A stretch of 55,673 nucleotides of DNA from Oscillospiraceae bacterium (GTDB lineage Bacteria > Bacillota > Clostridia > Oscillospirales > Oscillospiraceae). Of this stretch, positions 16,302 to 24,988 are shown in pieces. Numbering within the stretch: the stretch's first letter is position 1; the number at the start of each line of letters is the position of its first letter. The position numbers and the translations under genes were made by a program. The stretch lies in NCBI GenBank assembly GCA_902761635.1, contig CACWLG010000011.1, positions 1-55,673 on the forward strand. The letters run 5' to 3'. Below the pieces are notes generated by a model. It made no database searches, was not told the DNA's origin, and was given only the letters and a program-made list of their open reading frames with translations.

Positions 16302-16988
16302 TTACTTCTCCAGGTACTTGTAGCAGTTCGCGGCGAGGGTGGCGCCCAGGATGGGACCGACGATGAAGACCCAGAGGGAGACCAGCGGCGCGGTGTTGCC
16401 GGTGACGGCGGCGACGATCGCAGGCCCGATGCTGCGGGCGGGGTTGACGGAGGTGCCGGTCAGGCCGATGCCCAGGATGTGCACGCCGGTCAGGGTCAGG
16501 CCGATCACAAGGCCGCCGAAGGAGCCGTGCCCGGCCCTTTTGGAGGTGACGCCGAGAATGCAGATGACAAAGATAAAGGTCAGCACGATCTCAACGAGCA
16601 GGCCCGCAAACACGCTGCCGCCCACACCGGCGAGGCCGTTGGCGCCGAGACCGCCGGTCATGTCGGTCACATGGCCGAGACGGAAGATGATGGCAAGCAG
16701 TGCCGAGCCGATGAGCGCGCCCACGCACTGGGCGATCACATAGCCCCCGAGATCCTTCTTGTTCATGCCGCCTCTGAGATAGACGCCCAGAGAGACGGCG
16801 GGATTGATGTGGCAGCCGGAGATGTTGCCGATGGAGTAGGCCATCGCCACGATGGAGAGGCCAAAGGCCAGGGCGGTCAGAATGTAGCCGCCGCCGGAGG
16901 CCGCGTCGCAGCCAACCAGCATGGCCGTGCCGCAGCCCAGGACGACCAGCGTCATGGTGCCGATGCACTCTGCAATATACTTTTTCAT
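16302..16988 (-). CDS. aqpZ: Aquaporin, AqpZ-like water channel
   Basis: 228 residues, six membrane helices, two NPA boxes (HINPAVSLG at about 60-68, SVNPARS at about 180-186). The four pore-narrowing positions match water-selective AqpZ: Phe 42, His 170, Thr 179, Arg 185. Glycerol channels would have a smaller residue at the His site and NPARD. So the channel is predicted to pass water and not glycerol. Single gene with its own promoter (17048-17076) and terminator. Confidence 0.9.
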   Translation of the reverse strand: MKKYIAECIGTMTLVVLGCGTAMLVGCDAASGGGYILTALAFGLSIVAMAYSIGNISGCHINPAVSLGVYLRGGMNKKDLGGYVIAQCVGALIGSALLAIIFRLGHVTDMTGGLGANGLAGVGGSVFAGLLVEIVLTFIFVICILGVTSKRAGHGSFGGLVIGLTLTGVHILGIGLTGTSVNPARSIGPAIVAAVTGNTAPLVSLWVFIVGPILGATLAANCYKYLEK

Positions 16989-17047
16989 TCAGAAAATCCC
17001 CCTTTTCATGTATTGGGCGAAGCGCATCCGCCCCTCGCCTTGTCCGT

Positions 17048-17076
17048 ATCATACGACTGTCTGAACGGAAAAACAA
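17048..17076 (-). promoter_or_regulatory. Promoter of the aquaporin gene
   Basis: Minus strand TTGTTT (17071-17076), 17-base spacer, TATGAT (17048-17053). Confidence 0.5.
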
Positions 17077-17188
17077 GCCTCTGTTTTGGATGATGCTTCG
17101 GCTCCGGAAGAAAATTTTTCCCGGCGCGTGAAACAATTTTGCGCGACGCTCCGTATATATTGGTGAGTGCACTTGAAAGGAGAAAGCC

Positions 17189-18145
17189 ATGAAGAGAAAG
17201 AGTATGAACGGCATGCTTCTCTGTTTCCTTTTGACCCTCGCCCTCGCGGGACAGGCGCACGCCGCTGAGACGGCAAAGCCCTGGCCCACCCACGCGCCGG
17301 AGGCCACGCCCTATGTGCGGATAAATGACGGTTCGGCTGTCTATGTGGGGGAGCCGGAGCCTGTGTATAATGAGAGCCCGGAGGACTTCTGGGGCCGCTT
17401 TCATGAAAAGTTCGGCCGCTTCTACGCAAGGCGCGAGGAGCTGGAAATGTTCCGCGCTCTCCCGCAGGACGAACCGTACCCCTTTGTTCCCCACAGCGTC
17501 CGCTTTGAGCTGGACGAGGGCGAGGCCATGCGCATGGCGCGCTACTTCGACGCGCTGGACGGCGTGGACGCCAGGGTGATCGCCCAGCACACGCTCCTGG
17601 ATGGGTTGGACGACTGGGGCTATCTCACGGTCGTGACCATGACCCCGGCGCGCTTCTTCGAGCTGAGCGAGGAAGCGGGAGAGCCTTTTTCGTTCGAGCA
17701 GCTCTATGACGGGGTGCGGGAGCGCTTCGATGTGGAATACTGGCCGGGCGCCCTCTATGAGCAGACGGAGGAAGATCTGAAAACCTATGAAAAGCGCGGC
17801 TGCTTTTACTTTGAGGACGAAACCCTTGAAGCACTTGAAAAGCTTCCCCGGGACGAGGTGTGTGACTTCGCTCTGCGTGCGTATTCCCCCAGTGGCTGGG
17901 ACCGGAACGGGCTGATGCTCGGCCATGTCCTGTGGGCTGCCGGGATCGACTCTGATCTTTATACATACTTTGACAAAGCGGAGAGCGTGTGCGTGGTGCA
18001 CCTGACCCCCGTGGAGCTCTCCTTTTGGAGCGAGAAGCTGCCGGGGCGCTATCTGGTGAGGCTCAGGGAAACAGACGAGACGGCGCGGACAGAGCCCGAC
18101 CGCAGCCTGCCCTTCGGTCCCAACAGGGAGGTGTACGAGGGATGA
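17189..18145 (+). CDS. Secreted protein of unknown function, first gene of an ECF sigma operon
   Basis: 318 residues. A clear signal sequence ends near AHA-A (25-28), and no lipobox or later membrane helix is seen, so the protein is probably released. The body is acidic and rich in aromatic residues (EDFWGRFHEKFGRFYARREELEMF) and has several repeats of a theme LxP.E...F (MTPARFFELSE near 152, LTPVELSFWSE near 277). I recognise no family. Its stop overlaps the start of the sigma-factor gene (ATGA). That coupling suggests it takes part in the signal, for instance as a ligand or a sensor for the anti-sigma protein. Confidence 0.75.
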   Translation: MKRKSMNGMLLCFLLTLALAGQAHAAETAKPWPTHAPEATPYVRINDGSAVYVGEPEPVYNESPEDFWGRFHEKFGRFYARREELEMFRALPQDEPYPFVPHSVRFELDEGEAMRMARYFDALDGVDARVIAQHTLLDGLDDWGYLTVVTMTPARFFELSEEAGEPFSFEQLYDGVRERFDVEYWPGALYEQTEEDLKTYEKRGCFYFEDETLEALEKLPRDEVCDFALRAYSPSGWDRNGLMLGHVLWAAGIDSDLYTYFDKAESVCVVHLTPVELSFWSEKLPGRYLVRLRETDETARTEPDRSLPFGPNREVYEG

Positions 18146-18702
18146 ACGAACGCGCCGTACTCCGGCGGCTCAAGGATGGCGATACCGGGGCGCTCAGTGA
18201 GATCATCGGCTTTTACACGCCCTATCTCTACACCGTCGCCGCAAATATCCTGTCCCCGCAGCTCCCGCCGGAGGATATTGAAGAGGCCGTGTCGGATTCC
18301 TTTGTGCAGCTCTGGAGCCACCGGACCGAGCTGATGCCGGGGAAACTGAAGCCCTGGCTCGCGGCGGTCGTGCGAAACCGGGCAAAGGACGCCCTGCGCG
18401 CCGCCCGCCTTGCCGAACCGCTGGACGATGATCTTCTGGAGCTGGCCGCGCCGGACAGCATGGAGAAGGCCGTTTTGTACGCCGAGCTCAGCGAGATCAC
18501 CCGCGAGGCGGTGGATTCCCTCGGGGAGCCGGACAGTGAGATTTTTAAGCGCCATTACTTCTTGTATCAGAAAACGGACGAGATCGCCGCTGCGCTGGAC
18601 ATGAACGCCGCCACGGTGCGCACGAAGCTCCGGCGCGGGCGGGAGCGCCTGCGGGCGTATTTCACGGAAAGGGGGTATCACTGTGCAGATCCGAATCTCT
18701 GA
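18142..18702 (+). CDS. ECF-type RNA polymerase sigma factor
   Basis: 186 residues. Region 2 (about 10-75, with PEDIEEAVSDSFVQLW) binds core polymerase and the -10 box. Region 4 (about 125-178, KTDEIAAALDMNAATVRTKL in two pieces) is the helix-turn-helix for the -35 box. The ATG at 18142 is chosen because the open frame upstream of it lies inside the preceding gene, and region 2 starts soon after. It overlaps the gene before by 4 bases and the anti-sigma gene after by 20 bases. It is probably held by that protein until an envelope signal arrives. Confidence 0.9.
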   Translation: MNERAVLRRLKDGDTGALSEIIGFYTPYLYTVAANILSPQLPPEDIEEAVSDSFVQLWSHRTELMPGKLKPWLAAVVRNRAKDALRAARLAEPLDDDLLELAAPDSMEKAVLYAELSEITREAVDSLGEPDSEIFKRHYFLYQKTDEIAAALDMNAATVRTKLRRGRERLRAYFTERGYHCADPNL

Positions 18703-19510
18703 TCTCATGGACAAAAGCTGCCCGGTCGAGGTCGCGCTCGGGGCAGAGGACAAAGCCATGGCCCGGCGCATCCAGGACGCCGTCATGGCAAGAATCGGGG
18801 AAACGCAGTCGAAGCCCCGCCGCACGGGCAGGAAGACCCTGCGCACCCTGCTGCTCGTCGCGGTGATCACAGCCCTGATGGGCACGGTGGCCTATGCCGC
18901 CTCCGGCTGGTTCATGAATCTGCGCAAGACCGGGACAGCCGAGACCGGCTACTGGCGCGAAGTGGACGAGCAGGGGGAAATCCTCACCGAGTATAAGGTC
19001 AGCTTTCCCGACGCCGGGATGGTCCTCACGTTTGAAGGACCGGCAGAGCGCAAAAACCAGCCGGAGTTTCGCTGCTTCTACCTGCCCTCGGAGGCGAACT
19101 TCGGCTTTACCGATGAAGAGGGCTGGGCCGAATATCTCTCCGACCAGGGCGAAGGGGCGGATATCTCCTATATCATCAGTGCGGGCAATGTCCGCGCAGG
19201 CAATCACAAGCGCATCATCAACGGCGAAGTCACGCTTGTCCGGGAGGAGGACTGGGACGACTGGCACGTCACGGAGCTGAGCAGCGACTACACGCGCTGC
19301 ACGCAGCGCTGGGCGTATGAGCGGGCCAATTACGTCCTGCTCTTCAACAGCGAGGAAGGCTGGCTCATCATGGTCAGCGGCACCGATCCGCTTGACACTC
19401 TGGAGCACATCGCCCGGGAGCTCGAGATCCGCGACAGCGGCAGACCCGCCTTCTCCGGCGAGGACAGCGCCGTTGAGTCCATTGGGATTCTCGATCCCGG
19501 TCGTGGCTGA
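18683..19510 (+). CDS. Membrane-anchored anti-sigma factor (putative)
   Basis: 275 residues. A cytosolic N-terminal part (1-50), one membrane helix (about 53-72, TLLLVAVITALMGTVAYAA) and an outside domain of about 200 residues whose end (LLFNSEEGWLIMVSGTDPLDTLEHIARELE in pieces) is like the DUF4367-type sensor parts of clostridial anti-sigma proteins. The start overlaps the sigma gene by 20 bases. There is no zinc HxxxCxxC motif, so it is not the common ZAS type. Role is inferred from position and topology. Confidence 0.75.
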   Translation: MQIRISDLMDKSCPVEVALGAEDKAMARRIQDAVMARIGETQSKPRRTGRKTLRTLLLVAVITALMGTVAYAASGWFMNLRKTGTAETGYWREVDEQGEILTEYKVSFPDAGMVLTFEGPAERKNQPEFRCFYLPSEANFGFTDEEGWAEYLSDQGEGADISYIISAGNVRAGNHKRIINGEVTLVREEDWDDWHVTELSSDYTRCTQRWAYERANYVLLFNSEEGWLIMVSGTDPLDTLEHIARELEIRDSGRPAFSGEDSAVESIGILDPGRG

Positions 19511-19525
19511 GGTACATTTTTCCCG

Positions 19526-19571
19526 CCCTCCGCATAGTCTGATACCAGATGACTTGCGGAGGGTTTCATTA
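19526..19571 (+). promoter_or_regulatory. Hairpin that includes the ZIP gene ribosome-binding site
   Basis: CCCTCCGCA (19526-19534) pairs with TGCGGAGGG (19555-19563), and AGTC/GACT continue the stem inward. The right arm contains GGAGGG, the only ribosome site for the ATG at 19571 (7 bases away). It may also end the sigma operon, but the T-run after it is poor (GGGTTTCATT). Closing of the hairpin would hide the ribosome site. Confidence 0.55.
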
Positions 19572-20296
19572 TGGTTTCAAGCTTCCTGTGGGCCGTGGGC
19601 GGCACACAGTTTATTTTTTGGATGACGGCGCTGGGAGCGTCGCTGGTATTCTTTTTCCGGGGCACGGAGCTGCGCTTTCAGAAGACCCTGCTGGGCTTTG
19701 CCGGCGGGGTGATGACCGCGGCCTCGGTCTGGAGCCTGCTGCTGCCCGCCATCGAGCAGGCCGGGGCGGAGAGCGCTCTGCCCGCCTGGCTCCCCGCGGC
19801 GCTCGGGGTGCTGCTCGGCGCTCTCTTCATCCTGCTGGCGGATGCACTGCAGAAGGGCGCCGCGGGGAAGGAGCGGCTTCTCTTCACGGCCATCACGCTC
19901 CACAATATCCCGGAGGGCATGGCGGTCGGCCTTGCCTTTGCCCTGGCAGCTACCGGGGAGGGCCTTGCCGCCGCGCTGGCTCTCGCCCTCGGCATCGGGG
20001 TGCAGAACTTCCCGGAGGGGGCGGCGGTGTCCCTGCCCCTGCGCCGCCTCGGACGGGGCAGAGCCTTTCTCTGCGGCGCGGCCTCCGGGGCGGTGGAGCC
20101 GGTCTTCGGCCTGCTGGCCTTCGGCGCGGCGAGATGGGTGCACCCGCTGATGCCGTGGCTGCTGAGCTTTTCCGCCGGGGCGATGCTCTATGTCACCGCC
20201 TGCGAGCTCTGCCCTGAGGCAAAGGGCCGCGCCGGCACAATGGGCTACATCGGCGGCTTTACCTTGATGATGGTGCTGGACGTGGCACTGGGATAA
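19571..20296 (+). CDS. ZIP family divalent metal transporter (ZupT/GufA type)
   Basis: 241 residues, eight membrane segments. The two metal-binding helices carry HNIPEG (about 112-117) and QNFPEG (about 140-145), the signature of the ZupT/GufA branch, which takes up zinc and other divalent metals into the cytosol. No histidine-rich loop is seen; it has a short GKER loop instead. Its ribosome site lies in a hairpin (19526-19563). A large hairpin (20292-20342) overlaps the stop codon. Confidence 0.9.
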   Translation: MVSSFLWAVGGTQFIFWMTALGASLVFFFRGTELRFQKTLLGFAGGVMTAASVWSLLLPAIEQAGAESALPAWLPAALGVLLGALFILLADALQKGAAGKERLLFTAITLHNIPEGMAVGLAFALAATGEGLAAALALALGIGVQNFPEGAAVSLPLRRLGRGRAFLCGAASGAVEPVFGLLAFGAARWVHPLMPWLLSFSAGAMLYVTACELCPEAKGRAGTMGYIGGFTLMMVLDVALG

Positions 20297-20342
20297 GCCA
20301 CGGCCCCGCCGCCGGGGGCGGAGGAAGGGGCCGCGGCTTATC
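20292..20342 (+). terminator. Hairpin overlapping the end of the ZIP gene
   Basis: GATAAGCCACGGCCCC pairs with GGGGCCGCGGCTTATC with one mismatch and a GC-rich loop. There is no T-run after it, so it may be a repeat remnant that also slows polymerase. Confidence 0.5.
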
Positions 20343-20722
20343 CGCAGCCGCGCGTTTGGCGGGCCGTCGGGAAGCAGGCCCGGGAAACGCAAAGCGGCAA
20401 GGCGGGCAGAATCACGTATAACGTCCATCCTGTGCAGGGGCCGATGCCCTCATCGGCCCGGCAGTACGATGGCTTTTGCGGATTCGCCCGGGCGCGGACG
20501 CACACAGCAGATTACTCCGCGCTGGTCGATCAGGGGATCAACCCCTGCGGAGATTCACGGCTGGACTTGAGGGCGGAGCCAGATATAATCGCGCCAGAGG
20601 CGCTCCTTAACGCTGCACTTCACAATTCACGCTCCGCACTCGATTGTTACTTTCCCACAAGAATCACTACTCCCTGTCTAAAACTTGTCATGAAAAATTA
20701 CGAAAATTTACGGTGAAAAAAG
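20343..20722. repeat. Gene-free stretch with GGGGCCGATG repeat hairpin
   Basis: About 380 bases without a credible gene. GGGCCGATG / CATCGGCCC form a hairpin near 20439-20460, and the same words (AGGGGCCGAYG, CCCTCATCGGCCCG) occur in the element at 43773-44005. CAGGGG / CCCCTG pair near 20532-20548. The last 100 bases are AT-rich and lead to the rnf promoter. Confidence 0.4.
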
Positions 20723-20752
20723 TAGACATGCTTTGCCGACTTATGATATTAT
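20723..20752 (+). promoter_or_regulatory. Probable promoter of the rnf operon
   Basis: TAGACA (20723-20728), 18-base spacer, TATTAT (20747-20752), 47 bases before the rnfC start. No regulator site recognised. Confidence 0.6.
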
Positions 20753-20798
20753 AAAAGGGTAAACTCCGGACCACGTAATATGTAACGAGGTGAAGCGT

Positions 20799-22145
20799 AT
20801 GGCATTTAAGTTCAAGGGCGGCGTCCATCCCGATTACCGGAAATCTCCCGAGGTCCCTGTGACCGTGATCGCGCCGCCGCCCCAGGTCGTGATCCCCATG
20901 GCGCAGCATATCGGCGCCCCCTGTACCCCGCTGGTGAAAAAGGGCGACACGGTGAAGATGTACCAGAAGATCGGGGAGAGCGCGGCCCCGGTCTCCGCAC
21001 CGGTGCATGCCTCTGTCTCCGGCACGGTCGTGGCTGTCGAGCCCAGACCCCATCCCCTCGGCGACCTCATCATGTCCGTTGTCATTGAGAACGACTATCA
21101 GGACACGCCTGAGCTGATGGAGCCGCTGACCCCGGCTCAGCTCAAGGACCCCGAGGCGATCCTGCAGCGCATCCGGGAGGCCGGCGTCGTCGGCATGGGC
21201 GGCGCCATGTTCCCCACAGCCTTCAAAATCTCCAGCGGCCGAGGCAAGGTGGACACCCTCATCATCAACGGCGCCGAGTGCGAGCCGTACATCAACGGCG
21301 ACCACCTGACCATGCTCCAATACCCGGACGAGCTTTTGAAGGGCATCGAGCTTGCCCGCATCGCCCAGGGGGTGGAGAAGGTCTATTACGGCATCGAGAG
21401 GAACAAGCAGGACGCCATCGACATGCTCAATGCTCACGGCGCGGCCAAGTTCGGGATCGAGATCGTGCCGGAGAGCACGATATACCCCCAGGGCGGCGAG
21501 AAGATGCAGATCAAGACCCTCACCGGGCGTGAGGTCAAGCCCGGCGGGCTGCCCGCAGGCGTCGGCTGCTGCGTCATCTCCACCCGCACCGCCTATGCCA
21601 TCTATCAGGCGTGCTATGAGGGCAAGAGCGTCATCGAGCGCATCGTCACCGTCGCCGGCAGCGCCGTGAAAGGGCCTGCCAACGCCATGATCCGCGTCGG
21701 TACGAACTTCGGGTACATTGCCGAGCAGGTGGGCGGCTTCGTGCGCACCCCGCGCAAGATTGTCCTCGGCGGGCCGATGATGGGCATCTGCGCCACCACG
21801 CTCGAGGCGGTCACCGTCAAGGGCACCGCAGGTCTGCTCTTCTTTACCGAGGAAGAGGACCGCACCGTGGAGGAGCCGGTGTGCATCCGCTGCGGCAAGT
21901 GCATCAATGTCTGTCCCATGCGGCTTGAGCCGACCTATATGTACCAGTATTACAAGAAGCGCAACTTCGAGATGCTGGAAAAATATCATGTGACCGACTG
22001 CATCGAATGCGGCAGCTGCACCTTCCGCTGCCCCGCGAGAATGCCGCTGACCCATGCCTTCAAGACCGCCAAGCTCATGCTTCAGGCCAGGGCCGCCAAG
22101 GAAAAGGCCAAGGCGGAGGCCGCTGCAAAGGAGGCCAGGAAATGA
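20799..22145 (+). CDS. rnfC: Rnf complex subunit RnfC
   Basis: Peripheral NADH/flavin- and Fe-S-carrying subunit of the ion-pumping ferredoxin:NAD+ oxidoreductase. 448 residues. Seen: an N-terminal GGVHPDYRKS, the GMGGAMFPTAFK glycine-rich stretch of the NuoF-like domain (about 130), an INGAECEPYI motif and two 4Fe-4S sets, CIRCGKCINVCP (362-373) and CIECGSCTFRCP (401-412). The tail is lysine/alanine-rich. The ATG at 20799 is preferred to the GTG at 20790 because GAGGTG lies 6 bases before it. First gene of rnfCDGEAB. Confidence 0.95.
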   Translation: MAFKFKGGVHPDYRKSPEVPVTVIAPPPQVVIPMAQHIGAPCTPLVKKGDTVKMYQKIGESAAPVSAPVHASVSGTVVAVEPRPHPLGDLIMSVVIENDYQDTPELMEPLTPAQLKDPEAILQRIREAGVVGMGGAMFPTAFKISSGRGKVDTLIINGAECEPYINGDHLTMLQYPDELLKGIELARIAQGVEKVYYGIERNKQDAIDMLNAHGAAKFGIEIVPESTIYPQGGEKMQIKTLTGREVKPGGLPAGVGCCVISTRTAYAIYQACYEGKSVIERIVTVAGSAVKGPANAMIRVGTNFGYIAEQVGGFVRTPRKIVLGGPMMGICATTLEAVTVKGTAGLLFFTEEEDRTVEEPVCIRCGKCINVCPMRLEPTYMYQYYKKRNFEMLEKYHVTDCIECGSCTFRCPARMPLTHAFKTAKLMLQARAAKEKAKAEAAAKEARK

Positions 22146-23146
22146 ACGAGAAAAATGAACGCATGATTTTTGACGTGACATACCAGCCCCAGGTGCGCAC
22201 CGTGCGCGACACCCAGCGCATCATGCTGGACGTGATCATCGCGACGCTGCCCATCGTGGGCTTCGGCGTGTACCGCTTCGGCTGGCATGCCCTGCTGCTC
22301 GTGGTGTCGAGCATGGCAGCCTGCGTGTTCTTTGAATGGGGCTACCGCCGCCTGCTGAAAAAGTCCATCACCATTGACGATCTCTCTGCCGCCGTGACAG
22401 GCCTGCTGCTGGTCATGGTCCTGCCCCCGCAGACGCCGGTCTGGATGGCCGTGATCGGGGACTTCTTCGCCATCGTCATCGTCAAGCAGCTCTACGGCGG
22501 CATCGGCAAGAACTTCTTAAACCCCGCCCTTGCCGGCCGCGCCTTCCTCACGGCGTCCTATTCGGGCGTGCTGACCGTCATCATGATTGACGGCGTGACC
22601 TCTGCCACCCCGCTGGGCTACCTATATGGTGACAGCCCCATGCCCTATACCCTTGCGCAGAGCTTCTTCGGCGCCATCCCCGGCAGTATCGGCGAGATCA
22701 GCTCCTTTGCCATCCTCGCGGGCGCGGCCTACCTCATTGCCCGCAAGGTCATCCGCTGGCGTATCCCGCTGTCCGTGATCGGCACGGTTTTCATCGTGAG
22801 CTTCCTCGGCGGGCATGCCGGCTACGGCCGCTTTGAGTGGGCGCTGCAGAACGTGTGCGCCGGCGGCGTGATGTTTACCGGCATCTTCATGGCAACCGAC
22901 TATGCTACCTCCCCTGTCACCATCAGCGGCCAGATCATCTATGGCATCGGCATCGGCCTGCTGACCATGCTGATCCGATATTTCGGCGGCTATGCGGAGG
23001 GATGCTCCTACGCGATCCTCATCATGAACCTTTGCACCTGGGCCATCGACAAGGCCTGCCACCGCCGCCAGTTCGGCGTCTCCCGCTCGGATTTCCTCGC
23101 GCAGAAGACCGCCGGTAAGAACGCGAAGAAGGAGGCTGTGTCATGA
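22142..23146 (+). CDS. rnfD: Rnf complex subunit RnfD
   Basis: Membrane subunit with covalently bound FMN. 334 residues, about nine helices. The flavin site fits TSAT (Thr 156 is the candidate attachment residue) after MIDGV. NFLNPALAGRAFL is the conserved loop. The start overlaps the rnfC stop by 4 bases (ATGA), and the end overlaps rnfG likewise, so the three are translationally coupled. The open frame upstream of 22142 lies within rnfC and is ignored. Confidence 0.95.
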   Translation: MNEKNERMIFDVTYQPQVRTVRDTQRIMLDVIIATLPIVGFGVYRFGWHALLLVVSSMAACVFFEWGYRRLLKKSITIDDLSAAVTGLLLVMVLPPQTPVWMAVIGDFFAIVIVKQLYGGIGKNFLNPALAGRAFLTASYSGVLTVIMIDGVTSATPLGYLYGDSPMPYTLAQSFFGAIPGSIGEISSFAILAGAAYLIARKVIRWRIPLSVIGTVFIVSFLGGHAGYGRFEWALQNVCAGGVMFTGIFMATDYATSPVTISGQIIYGIGIGLLTMLIRYFGGYAEGCSYAILIMNLCTWAIDKACHRRQFGVSRSDFLAQKTAGKNAKKEAVS

Positions 23147-23682
23147 ATAAAATTGTGAAGCTGGCCCTCGTTCTTTTCGCCGTCAGCGCCATTGTGGCGG
23201 GCGTGCTCGGCGTGGTCAATGAGCTGACCTATCCCGTCATCGACGCACAGAAGCAGGCCAAGACCGCCGCGGCCTTTGCCAGCGTCCTGCAGGCTGACCG
23301 CTTCGACCTGATCGACTTCTCCAACCCCGACTTCCCGACTGTCCAGACCGTACATAAGGCGGAGGGCGTCGGTTATGTCGTGACCTCCACCTTCTCCGGC
23401 GCGCAGGGCAACATCACCCTCGCCGTCGGCGTGGACAACGATTTTAAGTGCACCGGCATCTCCGTGATCGAGCATTCCGAGACCTCCGGCCTCGGCGCCA
23501 ACGCCGCCAGCACCGGCGAGGTCGGCGTGAACTTCCGCAAACAGTTTGTCGGCCAGGATGAGAGCATTGCCCTCTCCAACGCCGGCGGCAGCATCGACGC
23601 CCTGACCGGCGCGACGATTACCTCCCGTGCCATTACCGAGGCCGTCGCCACGTCCATCCTGGCCGTCGAATCTCTGAGCTGA
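23143..23682 (+). CDS. rnfG: Rnf complex subunit RnfG
   Basis: Single-helix subunit with an outside FMN-binding domain. 179 residues. One N-terminal membrane helix (about 4-25), then the domain with GLGANA and the FMN attachment motif TGAT (Thr 158 as the linked residue) in LTGATITSRAI. It overlaps rnfD by 4 bases; rnfE follows after 14 bases. Confidence 0.95.
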   Translation: MNKIVKLALVLFAVSAIVAGVLGVVNELTYPVIDAQKQAKTAAAFASVLQADRFDLIDFSNPDFPTVQTVHKAEGVGYVVTSTFSGAQGNITLAVGVDNDFKCTGISVIEHSETSGLGANAASTGEVGVNFRKQFVGQDESIALSNAGGSIDALTGATITSRAITEAVATSILAVESLS

Positions 23683-23696
23683 GGAGGGCTGTCTGA

Positions 23697-24389
23697 ATGA
23701 ATCGTAAAAAACAGTTTACCGAGGGCCTGATCACCAATAACCCCGTTCTGGTCCAGCAGATCGGCATGTGCGCCACCATGGCCATCACGACGACGCTCTT
23801 CAACGGCATCGGCATGGGCCTTTCGGTGCTCATCATCCTGACCTGCTGCAACGTGGTTATCTCGGCCATCCGCAAAATCATCCCCGGCGAGATCCGTCTT
23901 GCCATCTTCGTGGTCGTCATCGCAGGCTTTGTCACCATCGTGGACATGCTGCTCAAGGCTTTTGTCCCCGCGCTGAGCGAGGCGCTCGGCGTCTTCATCC
24001 CGCTGATCGTCGTCAACTGCATCATCATCGGCCGCGCCGAAGCCTTCTGCCAGAAGATGCCCGTCAAGGACTCCTTCTTCGACGGCATTTTCCAGGGCCT
24101 GGGCTACACCTGCGTGCTGATTGCGATGTGTGTCGTGCGTGAGCTGCTTGGCTCCGGCCGCTTCGGCGGCGGCCTCATCGACGTGGCAAACGGCTTCCGC
24201 TTCACCCTCGACGGGACGGGCGCCGGCATCCAGATCTTCCCGGAGAGCTACGGCGCATCCATTATGACCCTGCCCTTCGGCGGCTTTCTGACGCTGGGCC
24301 TGCTCATCGCCGCGATGCAGTACGCTCTCAAGAAGGCTGAGGACAAAAAAGCCAAGAAAGCGGAAGAGAAGAAGGAGGCTGAGAAATAA
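23697..24389 (+). CDS. rnfE: Rnf complex subunit RnfE
   Basis: Six-helix integral subunit, homologous to RnfA and to NqrD. 230 residues. Seen: ITNNPVLVQQIGMC at the start, the conserved CCNVVISAIRK and NCIIIGRAEAFCQK stretches with paired cysteines that hold the membrane Fe-S centre together with RnfA. The C-terminal 20 residues are lysine/glutamate-rich. Its stop shares one base with the rnfA start. Confidence 0.95.
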   Translation: MNRKKQFTEGLITNNPVLVQQIGMCATMAITTTLFNGIGMGLSVLIILTCCNVVISAIRKIIPGEIRLAIFVVVIAGFVTIVDMLLKAFVPALSEALGVFIPLIVVNCIIIGRAEAFCQKMPVKDSFFDGIFQGLGYTCVLIAMCVVRELLGSGRFGGGLIDVANGFRFTLDGTGAGIQIFPESYGASIMTLPFGGFLTLGLLIAAMQYALKKAEDKKAKKAEEKKEAEK

Positions 24390-24976
24390 TGCTTAGCAGT
24401 ATCATCACCATCTCACTGGGAGCGATCCTGATCAACAACTTCATCTTCTCCCAGTTCCTCGGCTGCTGCCCCTTCCTGGGCTGCTCGAACAAGGTGGACA
24501 CAGCGTTCGGCATGGGCCTTGCGGTCGTGTTCGTCATGGGCCTGGCCTCCGCGATCTGCTGGGTTATCAATGAGTATATCCTGGTCGCGCTGCATCTGGA
24601 ATTTCTGCAGACCCTGGCGTTCATTCTGGTCATTGCCGCGCTGGTTCAGTTCGTGGAGATGTTCCTGAAGAAAATGGTCCCCTCGCTCTACTCCGCGCTG
24701 GGCATCTTCCTGCCCCTCATCACCACCAACTGCGCGGTGCTGGGCGTGGTGCTGCTGAACGTCCAGAACAACTACAACTTCATCGAGTCTCTGGTCTACG
24801 GCATCACCGGCGGCATCGGCTTCCTGCTCGCCATCGTGCTCTTTGCGAGCGTGCGCGAGCGCGTGGAGTTTGCCGAGTATCCCGAGTGCTTCCGCGGCTT
24901 CTCCATCTGTCTCGTCTCCGCCGCGCTGGTGGCCCTGGCCTTCATGGGCTTCAGCGGCATGGCGATCCCGGTATAA
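24389..24976 (+). CDS. rnfA: Rnf complex subunit RnfA
   Basis: Six-helix integral subunit, homologous to NqrE. 195 residues, the standard length. Seen: NNFIFSQFLGCCPFLGCS with the cysteines of the membrane Fe-S centre, and ITTNCAVLGVVLLN in the third to fourth helix region. It starts on the last base of rnfE; rnfB begins 12 bases downstream. Confidence 0.96.
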   Translation: MLSSIITISLGAILINNFIFSQFLGCCPFLGCSNKVDTAFGMGLAVVFVMGLASAICWVINEYILVALHLEFLQTLAFILVIAALVQFVEMFLKKMVPSLYSALGIFLPLITTNCAVLGVVLLNVQNNYNFIESLVYGITGGIGFLLAIVLFASVRERVEFAEYPECFRGFSICLVSAALVALAFMGFSGMAIPV

Positions 24977-24988
24977 GGAGGGCGGCGT

